This document shows positions 29,957 to 40,002 of a stretch of 64,000 nt of DNA, piece by piece. The notes beneath the pieces were generated by a model. It did no database searches and was not told the origin of the DNA. It was given only the letters and a program-made list of their open reading frames with translations. Source of the stretch: Sodalis sp. dw_96 (GTDB taxonomy: Bacteria > Pseudomonadota > Gammaproteobacteria > Enterobacterales > Enterobacteriaceae); contig NZ_JAAVUT010000002.1 of assembly GCF_018449575.1 (NCBI RefSeq), positions 124,001-188,000 on the forward strand, in the 5' to 3' direction. Position 1 is the first letter of the stretch. Every line of letters begins with the position of its first letter. The translations under genes were made by a program, and so were the position numbers.

Positions 29957-29973
29957 AACAAGTCCGATCAGAC
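29957..29973 (-). promoter_or_regulatory. Putative FadR site of fabB
   Basis: AACAAGTCCGATCAGAC matches the 17-bp FadR consensus AACTGGTCNGACCAGTT at 11 of 16 defined positions, including the central GTC-N-GA-CAG core. In E. coli FadR activates fabB from this position next to the FabR box. The match is imperfect. Confidence 0.5.
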
Positions 29974-30048
29974 GAACTTTGCAAAATTTGCGCCCCGAAG
30001 CACACCTGGTTAGAATCGCTTCACACCCAGATAAATGAGGCTATTGCC

Positions 30049-32067
30049 TTGAATCGCGTCCCTATCGGCCATGCGGTACTTGATTGGAATGAACAGGGTA
30101 CACCTGTATCCCGACAATTTGATGACGTTTACTTTTCCAATGAGGACGGGCTGGAAGAAACCCGTTATGTTTTTCTGCGAAACAACGGCCTGCCCGCCCG
30201 TTTCCTTCAGCATCCCCGGTCGTCGTTTATCGTGGCGGAGACCGGGTTCGGCACCGGTCTGAATTTTCTGGCCTTATGGCAGGCGTTCCGTCGGTTCCGT
30301 CAGGATAATCAGGGCGAAGTCCTGCGGCACCTGCATTACATCAGCTTCGAGCAATTTCCCCTGCAGGTTCCCGATCTGGTGCTGTCCCTGGAGCGCTGGC
30401 CGGAATTGGCCGCTTACGCCGCGCAGCTATATGAATTCTGGCCGCCGGCCATCGCCGGCTGCCACCGGCTGATCCTGGACGACGGCGCGGTCACCCTGGA
30501 CCTGTGGTTTGGGGATGTGAACAACGTGCTGCCGGAGTTGGACGATAGCCTCGACGGTCAAGTGGACGCCTGGTTTCTTGATGGTTTCGCGCCGGCGAAA
30601 AACCCCGCCATGTGGAGCAACAGGCTTTTTCAGTCCATGGCGCGCCTGGCCCGGCCCGGGGGAACATTCGCCACCTTTACCGCCGCCGGATTTGTGCGCC
30701 GGGGATTGCAGCAGGCGGGGTTCAAGGTCGACAAGCCGCCGGGCTTTGGTCAAAAACGGGAAATGCTGGTGGGGCAACTTGATGTCCCCGCCCCGCGGAT
30801 CGTCGGCACCCCTTGGTATCACCGGCAAAGCCCGGGTTACCCCCAAGAAGTGGCGATTATCGGCGGCGGTATTGCCGGCGCGCTTTGCGCGGTGGCTTTG
30901 CAACGGCGCGGGGCGCGGGTCACCCTCTATTGTGCCGATGACGCCCCGGCCCGGGGGGCCTCCGGTAATCGCCAGGGCGCATTGTATCCCTTGCTCAATA
31001 GTGAAGACCCGGCTCTGACGCAATTTTTCGCCGCCGCGTTCCCTTTCGCCTGCCGCAGTTACCGGGACTTTGCCCGCAGGGGCATCCGATTCGAACATCA
31101 ATGGTGCGGCGTGACGCAATTGGCCTATGACGCGCGCAGCGCGCGCAAAATCGGTGAAATCCTGGCGCTGGGCTTGCCGGAAGCCCTGGTGCGCGGCGTG
31201 GAGAGCCATGAGGTGGAACAACTGGCCGGACTGGCGGCGGGCACCGGCGGCGCCACTTATCCCCTGGGGGGCTGGCTGAATCCGGCGCAGCTGATAGCCG
31301 GTATATTGGAACAGGGACAGCGATGCGGTATGAGCATCCATTACGGTCATTCAGTGGAACGACTGGAGCCCATCGTCGCCGGGTGGCAACTGCGGTTCGC
31401 CCATGGCGCCATCGCCGATCATGCCGTGGTGGTGCTGGCCAACGGCCATCATATGCTGCAATGGCCGGTCACCCGTTCCCTGCCCCTCACCAGCGTGCGC
31501 GGACAGGTGAGCCATATCCCCGCCGTCCCCGGGCTGGCGGCCCTGAAACAGGTGCTCTGTTATGACGGCTACCTGACGCCCGCCAGCCCCGGCCACCAGA
31601 CCCACAGTCTGGGCGCCAGCGCGGTATGGCATGATGAAAGCACCGACTTCAGCCCCGCCGAGCAGCAGCGGAATCATGACCGGTTGGTAGCCTGCCTGCC
31701 CCATCAATCCTGGACCGACAGTGTGGATATCCATCATCGGCAGGCCCGTTGCAGCGTCCGTTGCAGCGCGCGGGATCATATGCCCATGGTGGGCAATGTG
31801 CCCGATCACGATGCCACCCTGGCCCATTACCGCTATCTGCCCCGGTTGCTGGAGTGCGGCGGCGCCATCTCGCCTGCGCCACACCACGCCAATCTATTTA
31901 TGCTGGGTGCTCTGGGCTCCCGGGGTTTATGCTCGGCGCCGCTGGCGGCTGAGATCCTGGCGGCGCAAATCTTCGGCGAGCCGCTTCCCGTCAGCCGTGA
32001 GCTCGCGGCGGCCGTAAGCCCCAATCGTTTCTGGATGAGAAAGCTGTTAAAAGGACAGGAGATTTGA
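30049..32067 (+). CDS. mnmC: Bifunctional tRNA mnm5s2U biosynthesis protein MnmC
   Basis: Finishes the wobble modification mnm5s2U34: the FAD domain removes the carboxymethyl group and the SAM domain methylates the amine. The N-terminal methyltransferase carries AETGFGTGLNFLALWQAF and FLDGFAPAKNPAMWS; the C-terminal oxidoreductase begins EVAIIGGGIAGALCAVAL and has GASGNRQGALYPLLN. I chose TTG at 30049: GAGG lies 8 bases upstream and the product (starting NRVPIGHAVLDWNEQGTPVS after Met) then has 672 residues against 668 in E. coli. The frame is open 41 codons further upstream, but that part covers the fabB regulatory sites and has no family match. Confidence 0.93.
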   Translation: MNRVPIGHAVLDWNEQGTPVSRQFDDVYFSNEDGLEETRYVFLRNNGLPARFLQHPRSSFIVAETGFGTGLNFLALWQAFRRFRQDNQGEVLRHLHYISFEQFPLQVPDLVLSLERWPELAAYAAQLYEFWPPAIAGCHRLILDDGAVTLDLWFGDVNNVLPELDDSLDGQVDAWFLDGFAPAKNPAMWSNRLFQSMARLARPGGTFATFTAAGFVRRGLQQAGFKVDKPPGFGQKREMLVGQLDVPAPRIVGTPWYHRQSPGYPQEVAIIGGGIAGALCAVALQRRGARVTLYCADDAPARGASGNRQGALYPLLNSEDPALTQFFAAAFPFACRSYRDFARRGIRFEHQWCGVTQLAYDARSARKIGEILALGLPEALVRGVESHEVEQLAGLAAGTGGATYPLGGWLNPAQLIAGILEQGQRCGMSIHYGHSVERLEPIVAGWQLRFAHGAIADHAVVVLANGHHMLQWPVTRSLPLTSVRGQVSHIPAVPGLAALKQVLCYDGYLTPASPGHQTHSLGASAVWHDESTDFSPAEQQRNHDRLVACLPHQSWTDSVDIHHRQARCSVRCSARDHMPMVGNVPDHDATLAHYRYLPRLLECGGAISPAPHHANLFMLGALGSRGLCSAPLAAEILAAQIFGEPLPVSRELAAAVSPNRFWMRKLLKGQEI

Positions 32068-32072
32068 GCGGC

Positions 32073-34139
32073 TCAAAAAGAGACGTTCAGTTTAGCCCAC
32101 ACCGTTCGGCCCGGTTCATTCACCGGCTCATTGGCGGAATAGCCAAAACCGCTGTTCCCCGCCAGGTTCAGGTGCTCGCTGTAGCGTTTATTGAAGATAT
32201 TATCGATGCCGCTGCTTATCTTCACCTGTTTGGTCAGCTTAAACGCGACGTTGGCCGACAGCACGCCGAAACCCGCGCCGGCATCATAGTCTTTCCCCAC
32301 CACGTTGCCTTCGTTCAACGCTATCCGGTGCTGGCTGCCGACAACGCGCCATAACCCGGCAGCGCTCCAATGCTCCCTTTCATACACCAGCCCGAACCGC
32401 GCCTCCAGGGGCGGTATCTGCGGCAACGGCCGGCCGTCACGGCTATTTTTACCCCACGAGTAAGCCAGGGCGGCATCGGTTTTCCACCGTTCGGTTATCT
32501 GATATTCCATCCCCAGCTCGCCGCCCATGATGACCGCATCGGTATTATCGGCCTGGCTGCGGTTGGCGTTTTTCGGATCGTATTTGATCAGGATAAAATC
32601 ATTGACCCGGCCCAGGTAAGCCGAGATCCAGCCATTGTATTTTTCGCCAATATAGTGGGCGCCCACATCGATTTGGCTGGTCTTTTCACTTTTAAGGGTG
32701 TTGAAAGGATTGCCGCCGCCGGGCCCGTATGAGGGAGAAAACAGCTCCCAATAGTCAGGAAAGCGCTCGGTATAACCCAATCCGGCATACAACATGAACG
32801 GCAGCGCGGCGGGCCTGTGCTCGTAACGGACAAACCCGGCGGTAGCGACGGCCGAACGGGATTGCTCGCCGCCATAACCGAATTTTTCTCCCCGATGTTG
32901 ATCCAGACGCACCCCGCCGATATAGCGGCTCGGCCCGCCGGCAAACCATGTCAGTTCACCGAACAGGCCGTAATCGGCAAAATGGGCGTCTTTAACCCAG
33001 GTCCCGTTGGTTTTGCCGCGATGGCTATCGGCCTGCATACCCACACCGGATTGCAGCTTCAGGTCCTGCCATAACCAGTCGGTCGTGACCCGGCCCCCGG
33101 CGGTGCGCCGATCCAGGTTCTTGCGTTTGGCGGCATTCATCCCATGCTGCGTTGGCTTGCAGCAGCAGCCCGGCTGTTTGCCGGGGGTACGCAGGGTGGT
33201 ATTGTCCATGACATGGTTGGCATAGCCGTAGTAGAGCTGCGCTTCCACTTTATCCAGCACCTGACCAATCCCCTGTTTTTCGAAACGGACGCCGAGGCGT
33301 TCGTGCTTGAACTGCGAACCGTCCATGCCCCGACCGGCATAACTGGCCTCGCCGTCGCTTTTTCCACCGCTGACCTCCACCAGCGTGTCGACGCCCGGCG
33401 TCCAGCCCAGCGCCACGTCGCCGCTCCATTTATTCCAGCGGGACGGGATGCGCCGGGATGCGCCGTCCCGATAATCCCCGGCCCGTGATTGTGTGCCGAT
33501 AAGCTGCACATATCCCTGTTCGTTACCCAGGCGGGCATCGATATTTTTATCGAGACGCCGATGGGACCCCGCCAACAGGCCGGCATCGGCAGCGGCGCCC
33601 CCGTTAGCGAAGTGGGGACGAATGCGTTCGAAACGCACGACGCCCGCCGAGGCTCCGGGACCCCATAACACGGTCTGCGGACCTTTTACCAGGGTCAGCA
33701 GGTCAAAGCTTTCCGGCGAGATATAGGCGGTAGGCGCATCCATGCGGCCGGGACAGGCGCCGAGAACTTCCGCCCCGGAGGCCAGAATCTTCAAGCGCGA
33801 ACCGAACATGCCGCGAAAAACCGGATCGCCGTTGGTTCCGCCGTTGCGGACCTGGGAAAATCCCGGAATGGTTTTCAGGTAGTCGGCGCCATCGCTTGCC
33901 GGCACCGGCTGTCGCGGTGTTCTGGGAGAAGTGACCACCGTCAGCGGCGATCCCCGGGGAGCGGTGACGGTGATAACATCCGCATCTTCGATTTTTCGCC
34001 GTGGATCCTCACTCTCTTCCAGCGGCAGGGATTGCGCGGCGACGCTATTAAAGGCCGCCAGTGTGAAAATCGGCACCAGACGTGCAAAACCGCGATATCC
34101 GGGCAGGCTTTTAGGGGGAGAGAATTTGATAGACATCAA
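32073..34139 (-). CDS. TonB-dependent copper receptor (OprC/NosA-like)
   Basis: Outer-membrane TonB-dependent transporter of 688 residues: signal peptide ending near NSVAA, TonB box near DVITVTAP, plug domain with YLKTIPGFSQVRNGGTNGD and RGMFGSRLKILASGAEV, then a 22-strand barrel ending in Phe. The plug holds CPGRM, the CxxxM copper-ligand motif of Pseudomonas OprC, and NHVMDN matches OprC's second ligand area. An unusual CCCKP cluster lies in an extracellular-type loop. Uptake of copper is inferred from family. It is inserted between mnmC and yfcL, which adjoin in E. coli, so it was probably gained. No Fur box was seen upstream. Confidence 0.85.
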   Translation of the reverse strand: MMSIKFSPPKSLPGYRGFARLVPIFTLAAFNSVAAQSLPLEESEDPRRKIEDADVITVTAPRGSPLTVVTSPRTPRQPVPASDGADYLKTIPGFSQVRNGGTNGDPVFRGMFGSRLKILASGAEVLGACPGRMDAPTAYISPESFDLLTLVKGPQTVLWGPGASAGVVRFERIRPHFANGGAAADAGLLAGSHRRLDKNIDARLGNEQGYVQLIGTQSRAGDYRDGASRRIPSRWNKWSGDVALGWTPGVDTLVEVSGGKSDGEASYAGRGMDGSQFKHERLGVRFEKQGIGQVLDKVEAQLYYGYANHVMDNTTLRTPGKQPGCCCKPTQHGMNAAKRKNLDRRTAGGRVTTDWLWQDLKLQSGVGMQADSHRGKTNGTWVKDAHFADYGLFGELTWFAGGPSRYIGGVRLDQHRGEKFGYGGEQSRSAVATAGFVRYEHRPAALPFMLYAGLGYTERFPDYWELFSPSYGPGGGNPFNTLKSEKTSQIDVGAHYIGEKYNGWISAYLGRVNDFILIKYDPKNANRSQADNTDAVIMGGELGMEYQITERWKTDAALAYSWGKNSRDGRPLPQIPPLEARFGLVYEREHWSAAGLWRVVGSQHRIALNEGNVVGKDYDAGAGFGVLSANVAFKLTKQVKISSGIDNIFNKRYSEHLNLAGNSGFGYSANEPVNEPGRTVWAKLNVSF

Positions 34140-34530
34140 CCTTCCTTATAATTAAGCATCCATTGACCGCCGATCGATCCCGGGCCGAAGAGATCATGAT
34201 CATCCGGGGAGAAGAGCTGGTTCGCTTGGCAAAAACTCCTTTCCGGTCGTTTTTTTTGGCGGGAACACCGCCTGGGCAACGTTGCCGCAGCTGCGGTCAG
34301 GCTTAAGAAGGCGAATCACGGGGCAAGAGATCGGGGAAGATGAAATCGAGCGGCAACAATGTCTATGTCATTGCCCCCCGGCCAGGCCGATCGCGGCCCA
34401 ACCGGAGAGAATCTGAATCATCCACACCGCCGGCCTGCAAACCTGTGACCACAGGGTAGGGATTTTACGTGATTAATAGCGCTGTCGGGGCGGATAATTC
34501 AGTTTCGTTTACCTTTGGTAAGAGGTCAAT
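34140..34530. other. Noncoding gap upstream of the copper receptor
   Basis: 391 bp between yfcL and the receptor, both on the minus strand. I translated the minus strand looking for a DUF2946 copper partner, often found next to such receptors, and found only short frames interrupted by stops. It must hold the receptor promoter. A decayed gene cannot be excluded. Confidence 0.4.
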
Positions 34531-34806
34531 TCAGATTTTCGCGCGCTCATACAGCTTGTGCCACATACCCAATACCAGAACCTGATCCGGCGGCGACAGC
34601 TCACCGTTGCCGATGGCTTTATTAATACCGCCCTGAACCCGTTCATGCAGGGCCTCAAGGGTATGCTCATCGTTCTCCTCGGCTTCGGCCACCGCCAGCG
34701 TCAGGTGGCCGCGCAGATAGCCGCCGGCAAACAATTCGTCATCACTGGCATGTTCCACCATGTCGTCAATTAACGCCAGGATACGCGCTTCAAAATCTGC
34801 GATCAT
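34531..34806 (-). CDS. yfcL: Conserved protein YfcL
   Basis: Small cytoplasmic protein of 91 residues matching E. coli YfcL (92): [41 protein letters not shown] is nearly the same. Function unknown; helical, acidic, no catalytic motif. ATG at 34806 follows GAGG by 7 bases; a TTG one codon earlier is rejected. It lies 10 bp after epmC in what looks like a yfcA-epmC-yfcL operon. Confidence 0.92.
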   Translation of the reverse strand: MIADFEARILALIDDMVEHASDDELFAGGYLRGHLTLAVAEAEENDEHTLEALHERVQGGINKAIGNGELSPPDQVLVLGMWHKLYERAKI

Positions 34807-34816
34807 CAAATGTCCT

Positions 34817-35392
34817 CTATTGATTATTCCGCGCCGAAACCGCCGCGAGATCGGCGGGATGGCGAAACAGCGCCGGCGTTAACGGCGCTGTTTGGTAAAA
34901 TGACTGCAATGCCCCGATAAAACGGGCCGCCCGTTGAGGGATACCGCGGGATAAATAGTCCATAACCTTGCCGTGCACCTGGCCCTGAAAAGCCATGCGG
35001 TCCGGTTCACAATTTCCACTGAGATTATCGCAGCTGACATTGAAGGGAAAGCCCGCCGCGACACAAAACAGCCATTCCAGCGCCTGCGGTTTGATTTCCA
35101 CCTGCTCGAATTGCCGCTGGGTCGGCGCGTCCCGCCCGTCGGGACAATACCAATAGCCGAAATCAACCTGCAGACGGCGGGACGCTCCGGCCACACACCA
35201 ATGGGCGATTTCATGTAATGCGCTGGCATAATAACCATGGGCGAACACAATACGATGATAAGGAATCAGTTCATCAGCCGGCAGGTAGATCGGCTCCTCA
35301 TCCCCCTTGACCAACCGGGTATTGAGGCTGTCGGCGAAACATCGATGGAATATCTCGATTAACTGCTGATAATGATGGGTTTCGGTTCGCAT
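34817..35392 (-). CDS. epmC: Elongation factor P hydroxylase EpmC (YfcM)
   Basis: Hydroxylates the lysyl-lysine modification that EpmA/EpmB place on elongation factor P. The metal-site region [14 protein letters not shown] and the conserved [12 protein letters not shown] and [19 protein letters not shown] segments are present. With the ATG at 35392 the protein is 191 residues (E. coli 182) and starts [21 protein letters not shown] like E. coli MNSTHHYEQLIEIFNSCFAD; an upstream start at 35428 would run into yfcA. It sits 14 bp after yfcA. Confidence 0.93.
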   Translation of the reverse strand: MRTETHHYQQLIEIFHRCFADSLNTRLVKGDEEPIYLPADELIPYHRIVFAHGYYASALHEIAHWCVAGASRRLQVDFGYWYCPDGRDAPTQRQFEQVEIKPQALEWLFCVAAGFPFNVSCDNLSGNCEPDRMAFQGQVHGKVMDYLSRGIPQRAARFIGALQSFYQTAPLTPALFRHPADLAAVSARNNQ

Positions 35393-35406
35393 AATTTCTT
35401 TGTATT

Positions 35407-36207
35407 TTACCAATGGGAGGTGAGCCACAACGTGATATCGGCGCCATGGCTGTCATAGAGAAGTTTTATGCTCATCAACAGCGAGACCACCACAATCATC
35501 GGACGAATCAATTTTTGCCCTTTGGTCAATACCATGCGGGCGCCCAGCCGGGCTCCGATTATCTGGCCGGCCAGCATGACAAATCCTACGCTCCACACCA
35601 GTTTACCCGCAACTATAAACAGGATCAGACCGCCGAGGTTGGAGGTAAAATTCAGTACCTTGGCATGGGCGGTGGATTTGGCCAGATTAAAACCGCACAG
35701 CGTTACATAGGCCAGGGCATAAAACGAGCCGGCGCCGGGGCCGAAAAATCCGTCGTAAAATCCCACTCCGCAACCGGCCGCCAGGGCGAACGGCCAGGGG
35801 GATAAGCGACGCTGCCTATCCTCCTCGCCGATACGCGGCATCAGCAGGAAATACAGGCCGATGCCGATGACCAGCAGCGGGAGGACCTGACGCAGCAAAC
35901 CAGCCTGCAGATGCTGAATCAGGATAGCGCCGGTCATGGAGCCGATAAACGTCATGGCGATGGTGAGTTTTTGCCCGCCGAGATCCACCGCCCGTCGGCG
36001 AATAAAGTAGAGGCTGGCGGAAAAAGAGCCGCCCACCGATTGAAGTTTGTTGGTGCCCAGCGCTTGAGCAGGCGGTAATCCCGCCGCCAGCAGCACCGGC
36101 ACGGTAATCAAACCGCCGCCGCCGGCAATGGAATCAATAAACCCGGCAAAGATTGCCACGCCGAACAGCAGTAGCAATACCGGGGGTGAAACCGCTAACC
36201 AATCCAT
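35407..36207 (-). CDS. yfcA: TSUP-family membrane permease YfcA
   Basis: Inner-membrane protein of 266 residues with about eight membrane spans, a member of the sulfite exporter TauE/SafE (TSUP) family; substrate unknown. Two family repeats are seen: GFIDSIAGGGGLITVPVLLAAGLPPAQALGTNK near the N-terminus and GFYDGFFGPGAGSFYALAYVTLCGFNLAKSTAHAK in the middle. Similar in length to E. coli (269). First in the yfcA-epmC-yfcL group; mepA lies 84 bp upstream. Confidence 0.93.
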   Translation of the reverse strand: MDWLAVSPPVLLLLFGVAIFAGFIDSIAGGGGLITVPVLLAAGLPPAQALGTNKLQSVGGSFSASLYFIRRRAVDLGGQKLTIAMTFIGSMTGAILIQHLQAGLLRQVLPLLVIGIGLYFLLMPRIGEEDRQRRLSPWPFALAAGCGVGFYDGFFGPGAGSFYALAYVTLCGFNLAKSTAHAKVLNFTSNLGGLILFIVAGKLVWSVGFVMLAGQIIGARLGARMVLTKGQKLIRPMIVVVSLLMSIKLLYDSHGADITLWLTSHW

Positions 36208-36291
36208 GTTTTATCCGTGACTATTTTGACTGGCCGTGCCCGGCCGCCCATCCGCCTACTGTTTACATAAAGCTGCGCAGGTCACGCCTTT

Positions 36292-37119
36292 TCAGTCAGC
36301 CACCAGATGGTTATCCAGCAGTGCCTGGCACGACGGCGGCAGCGGCGGCGGCGCCTTTTTCACCGGCGGCTTGCCGGGCTTGGGCGGCAGGAACCAGCTG
36401 TCCAATTCGGCGCCGCAACCGTCGCCGGCCGGCGGCGGGGGCTGATCCTGGCACTCCCGGCTATCGGGCGGACAGCGCAGACGCACATGCATATGGGCGC
36501 GGTGACCGAACCACGGCCGCACCTTGGTCAGCCAGGCGCTATCCGGCCCGGCGACGCGGCACAGCTGTTTTTTAATGGCCGGGTTGACAAAAATCCGCGT
36601 CACGTCGCTATCCTGGGCCGCCAGCTTGATCAGCATCATGGTCTGCGGCTGCCACAGGCGCGAATTAATGTCCCGCCCGTCCGCCGCCACTAAATCCAGC
36701 GGCTGTGGTTTCAGCAGTTCTTGCGCCGTCCAGCGTTGACGCGGCGTTTGCAGCCAGATATCCGCATCCAGCCCGGACTGATGGCTGGCATGGCCAGTGC
36801 TGAAGCGGCCGCCGGCAGGCATCGCCATATCCCCCACCAGCACCTCTCCCAGCCCCAGATTCCTGACCTGATTGCTCAACCGCAGGATAAACAGCAGCAG
36901 GTCGGGATGGCCGAAATAACGTCGCTGATCCGGACGCAACACCTGGTAATTCGCCGCCTCCAGTTGCAACGGTTGGGCGCCGATAATACAGCCGTTAGCG
37001 AAAGCGCCGATTGCCTGCGGACTGCCGGCCACCGGATGGATGATTCTCTGCCAGGGCGTTGGAGCCGCGAAGGCGTTGAAGGCCAGCACGGCCAATAACC
37101 CGACTATCCATTGTCGCAT
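36292..37119 (-). CDS. mepA: Penicillin-insensitive murein endopeptidase MepA
   Basis: Periplasmic zinc LAS-type endopeptidase cutting D-Ala-mDAP cross-links in peptidoglycan. Signal peptide [18 protein letters not shown], then the metal-site segments: H110 and H113 with D118/D120 in [16 protein letters not shown], and H206/H209/H211 in [14 protein letters not shown]. 275 residues against 274. The C-terminus is proline/lysine rich ([18 protein letters not shown]). It follows aroC by 3 bp, so it is co-transcribed. Confidence 0.95.
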   Translation of the reverse strand: MRQWIVGLLAVLAFNAFAAPTPWQRIIHPVAGSPQAIGAFANGCIIGAQPLQLEAANYQVLRPDQRRYFGHPDLLLFILRLSNQVRNLGLGEVLVGDMAMPAGGRFSTGHASHQSGLDADIWLQTPRQRWTAQELLKPQPLDLVAADGRDINSRLWQPQTMMLIKLAAQDSDVTRIFVNPAIKKQLCRVAGPDSAWLTKVRPWFGHRAHMHVRLRCPPDSRECQDQPPPPAGDGCGAELDSWFLPPKPGKPPVKKAPPPLPPSCQALLDNHLVAD

Positions 37120-37122
37120 TTT

Positions 37123-38208
37123 TTACCACCGGGGCAGGGTTGGGACGACATCGCCGTTTTGCGCGCGCTGCCGCAATAGATGATCCATCAGCACGATGGC
37201 CATCATGGCTTCGGCGATGGGCACCGCGCGGATGCCGACACAGGGATCATGCCGGCCACGGGTCACCATTTCCACCTGTTCGCCCTGGCGGTTGATGGTA
37301 CGGCCGGGCACCATGATACTGGAGGTGGGTTTCATCGCGATATGGGCAATGATCGTTTGCCCGCTGCTGATACCGCCCAGCACCCCGCCCGCATGATTGC
37401 TGACAAAACCCGCCGGCGTGATTTCGTCGCGGTTTTCGCTGCCGCGTTTGGTGACCACGGCGAACCCGTCGCCGATTTCCACCCCTTTTACCGCATTGAT
37501 GCTCATCAGGGCATGGGCCAAATCGGCATCCAGACGATCGAATACCGGCTCACCCAGACCGGCCGGCACGCGCTCAGCCACCACTGTCACCTTGGCGCCG
37601 ATGGAATCGCCGTCTTTTTTCAGGTTGCGCATCAGGGTATCCAGCGCGTCCAACTGGTCGGGATCGGGACAAAAAAACGGATTTTGTTCCACCTGTTCCC
37701 AGGCTTTCAACTCACAGCGGATATCGCCAATCTGCGCCAGATATCCCCGCACCAGGACGCCGTGTTTTTGCGCCAGGTATTTTTTCGCAATCGCCCCCGC
37801 CGCCACCCGCATCGCGGTTTCCCGCGCCGAGGAGCGTCCGCCGCCGCGGTAATCGCGCAGGCCATATTTCATTTCATAGCTGTAGTCCGCATGGCCTGGA
37901 CGGAACACGTCTTTGATGGCGCTGTAATCCTGCGATCTCTGGTCGGTGTTTTCGATCAGTAATCCGATACTGGTGCCGGTGGTGACGCCTTCGAACACCC
38001 CGGACAAGATCCGCACCTGGTCAGGCTCGCGCCGCGCCGTGGTATAGCGGGAGGTGCCGGGCCGCCGCCTGTCGAGATCGTGCTGTAAATCGGCTTCCGT
38101 CAGCGGGATACCGGGGGGAACGCCGTCAACCACGCACCCCAGCGCCACCCCGTGGGATTCGCCAAAGGTCGTGACACGAAATAATTCGCCAATACTGTTC
38201 CCTGCCAT
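37123..38208 (-). CDS. aroC: Chorismate synthase AroC
   Basis: Last step of the shikimate pathway, EPSP to chorismate, needing reduced FMN. 361 residues, identical in length to E. coli. Signatures: [39 protein letters not shown] and [18 protein letters not shown]. The ATG at 38208 gives [16 protein letters not shown]; an upstream start adds eight unmatched residues. It lies between prmB and mepA on one strand, matching the E. coli operon. Confidence 0.97.
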   Translation of the reverse strand: MAGNSIGELFRVTTFGESHGVALGCVVDGVPPGIPLTEADLQHDLDRRRPGTSRYTTARREPDQVRILSGVFEGVTTGTSIGLLIENTDQRSQDYSAIKDVFRPGHADYSYEMKYGLRDYRGGGRSSARETAMRVAAGAIAKKYLAQKHGVLVRGYLAQIGDIRCELKAWEQVEQNPFFCPDPDQLDALDTLMRNLKKDGDSIGAKVTVVAERVPAGLGEPVFDRLDADLAHALMSINAVKGVEIGDGFAVVTKRGSENRDEITPAGFVSNHAGGVLGGISSGQTIIAHIAMKPTSSIMVPGRTINRQGEQVEMVTRGRHDPCVGIRAVPIAEAMMAIVLMDHLLRQRAQNGDVVPTLPRW

Positions 38209-38332
38209 CGGGACTCCTTTGTTTAACCACAATAAGTAATTAACCCTGACCGGTTTTTTGCCATAAGAGTAGGACCTTGAAGACTACCCCCGCTCACGTG
38301 GAGCGATGCCCGCCAAACAATTCCGATACCAA

Positions 38333-39265
38333 TCAGTCCCGATACAATGCGAAGGTCCCGCTACAGGCCGCCAGCTGCGCCCGTGTCAGCATAAAGACGC
38401 CGTCGCCGCCGTGGTTGAAGGTCAGCCACCTGAAAGGGATGTCGGGGTATTGTTCCAACAGATGAACCATGCTGTTACCCACTTCGCAAATCAATACCCC
38501 GTCCTCGCTCAGGTAGTTCGGCGCGGCGGACAGAATGCGGCGCACCAATTTCAGTCCATCGCTGCCCGCCGCCAGGCCCAATACCGGTTCCGCCCGAAAC
38601 TCCTGCGGCAGGTCGCTCATGTCCTCTTCATCCACATACGGGGGATTGGTGACTATCAGGTCATATTGTAGCGCCGGCAGCTCACGGAACAAATCGGAAC
38701 GGATTGGCGTCACCCGTTGATCCAAGTCATAGGACTGAATATTCATTTCCGCCACCGACAGCACGTCGCCGGAAATATCCACCGCATCCACTTCCGCCTC
38801 CGGAAAAGCAAATGCGCAGGCGATAGCGATGCAGCCGCTGCCGGTGCACATATCAAGGATATGGGTCGGCGGGCCGGGCAACAAATCATGGAAGCGGTCG
38901 TCTATCAGTTCGCCGATAGGGGAACGGGGAATCAGTACCCGCTCGTCCACATAAAATTCCAGCCCGCAAAACCAGGCTTTATTCGTCAGATAAGGCACCG
39001 GAATACGTTCGTTAACCCGGCGGACCACCCGCTCCACAATGCGGTAACGCTCGCTGGAGGTCAGCCGTGAGTGATACATCTCCTCAGGAAAATCCAGCGG
39101 CAAGAACAGGCTTGGCAGGACCAGCTGTACCGCCTCGTCCCAGGAATTGTCGGTGCCGTGGCCGTAAAAGATCTGCGCTGCATTAAACCGGCTGACGGTC
39201 CAGCGCAGCAGATCCTGTACCGTGTGCAGCTCGGCGGCCGCTTCATCCACAAAAATTTTATCCAA
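38333..39265 (-). CDS. prmB: 50S ribosomal protein L3 glutamine methyltransferase PrmB
   Basis: SAM-dependent methyltransferase that N5-methylates Gln150 of ribosomal protein L3. The SAM site is [17 protein letters not shown], and the Gln-binding NPPY motif lies in [15 protein letters not shown]. Exactly 310 residues, as in E. coli. It is divergent from smrB and precedes aroC on the same strand by 124 bp. Confidence 0.96.
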   Translation of the reverse strand: MDKIFVDEAAAELHTVQDLLRWTVSRFNAAQIFYGHGTDNSWDEAVQLVLPSLFLPLDFPEEMYHSRLTSSERYRIVERVVRRVNERIPVPYLTNKAWFCGLEFYVDERVLIPRSPIGELIDDRFHDLLPGPPTHILDMCTGSGCIAIACAFAFPEAEVDAVDISGDVLSVAEMNIQSYDLDQRVTPIRSDLFRELPALQYDLIVTNPPYVDEEDMSDLPQEFRAEPVLGLAAGSDGLKLVRRILSAAPNYLSEDGVLICEVGNSMVHLLEQYPDIPFRWLTFNHGGDGVFMLTRAQLAACSGTFALYRD

Positions 39266-39446
39266 TTTGCTCTCCGCAAGGGCATTGTCATCTCATCTGC
39301 CGGGTAGTTTGCCATGAAGCGCCCCACAAAGCAGCAGGCATAACCGTCCCGGGACATCTCTCACCTCATTTTTTTTGCCGGAAAGGTTCGCCGGAAAAGG
39401 AAAAGAGAGGGTAAACTTGCTAAAAATAGCAATTGCAGAGTGGGGA

Positions 39447-39977
39447 ATGAAAAAAAGATATCACCTGGCCGAAGAAGAACGCCATCTGTTTCGCGAGTCT
39501 GTGGCCGGTACTAAACCCTTGCGGCAGGATACCGTCAAACCGCCCAAACCGCGGTTGAAGACCAGCACTCTGCCCGCCCGGCGATTGTTGCATGAACAGG
39601 TGGACGCCAGTTTTTATTTTTCCGATGAGTTCCAGCCGCTGCTGGAGAGCGAAGGGCCGGCCCGCTATATGCGACCTGACGTAAGCCCCTACGAGGTGAA
39701 AAAATTACGGCGGGGTGATTACATACCTGAATTATTTCTCGACCTGCACGGCATGACCCAGGCCGAAGCCAAGCAGGAACTGGGTGCGCTGCTGGCCGCC
39801 TGCCGGCGGGAACATGTGCACTGCGCCTGCGTCATGCACGGCCATGGTAAACATATCTTGAAGCAACAAACGCCGCTTTGGCTGGCGCAGCATCCCGACG
39901 TGCTCGGTTTTCATCAGGCGCCGAAAAATTTTGGCGGTGACGCCGCGCTCTTGGTGTTGATCGAGCTGGACGAATAA
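39447..39977 (+). CDS. smrB: Ribosome rescue endonuclease SmrB
   Basis: Smr-domain endonuclease that cuts mRNA between collided ribosomes. The domain spans from about residue 90: [26 protein letters not shown], then the catalytic-region [25 protein letters not shown] and [12 protein letters not shown]. The ATG at 39447 gives [23 protein letters not shown], as in E. coli; GAG lies 6 bases upstream. The 176 residues lack a few C-terminal residues of the E. coli protein (183). Convergent with sixA, 25 bp apart. Confidence 0.94.
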   Translation: MKKRYHLAEEERHLFRESVAGTKPLRQDTVKPPKPRLKTSTLPARRLLHEQVDASFYFSDEFQPLLESEGPARYMRPDVSPYEVKKLRRGDYIPELFLDLHGMTQAEAKQELGALLAACRREHVHCACVMHGHGKHILKQQTPLWLAQHPDVLGFHQAPKNFGGDAALLVLIELDE

Positions 39978-40002
39978 CCCCTCAATGCCGGTAACGGCTG
40001 AC

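Noticed and set aside
34140-34530. DUF2946 copper partner gene next to the receptor
   Set aside because: All minus-strand frames are interrupted by stops within about 35 codons and none shows the expected histidine/cysteine pattern.
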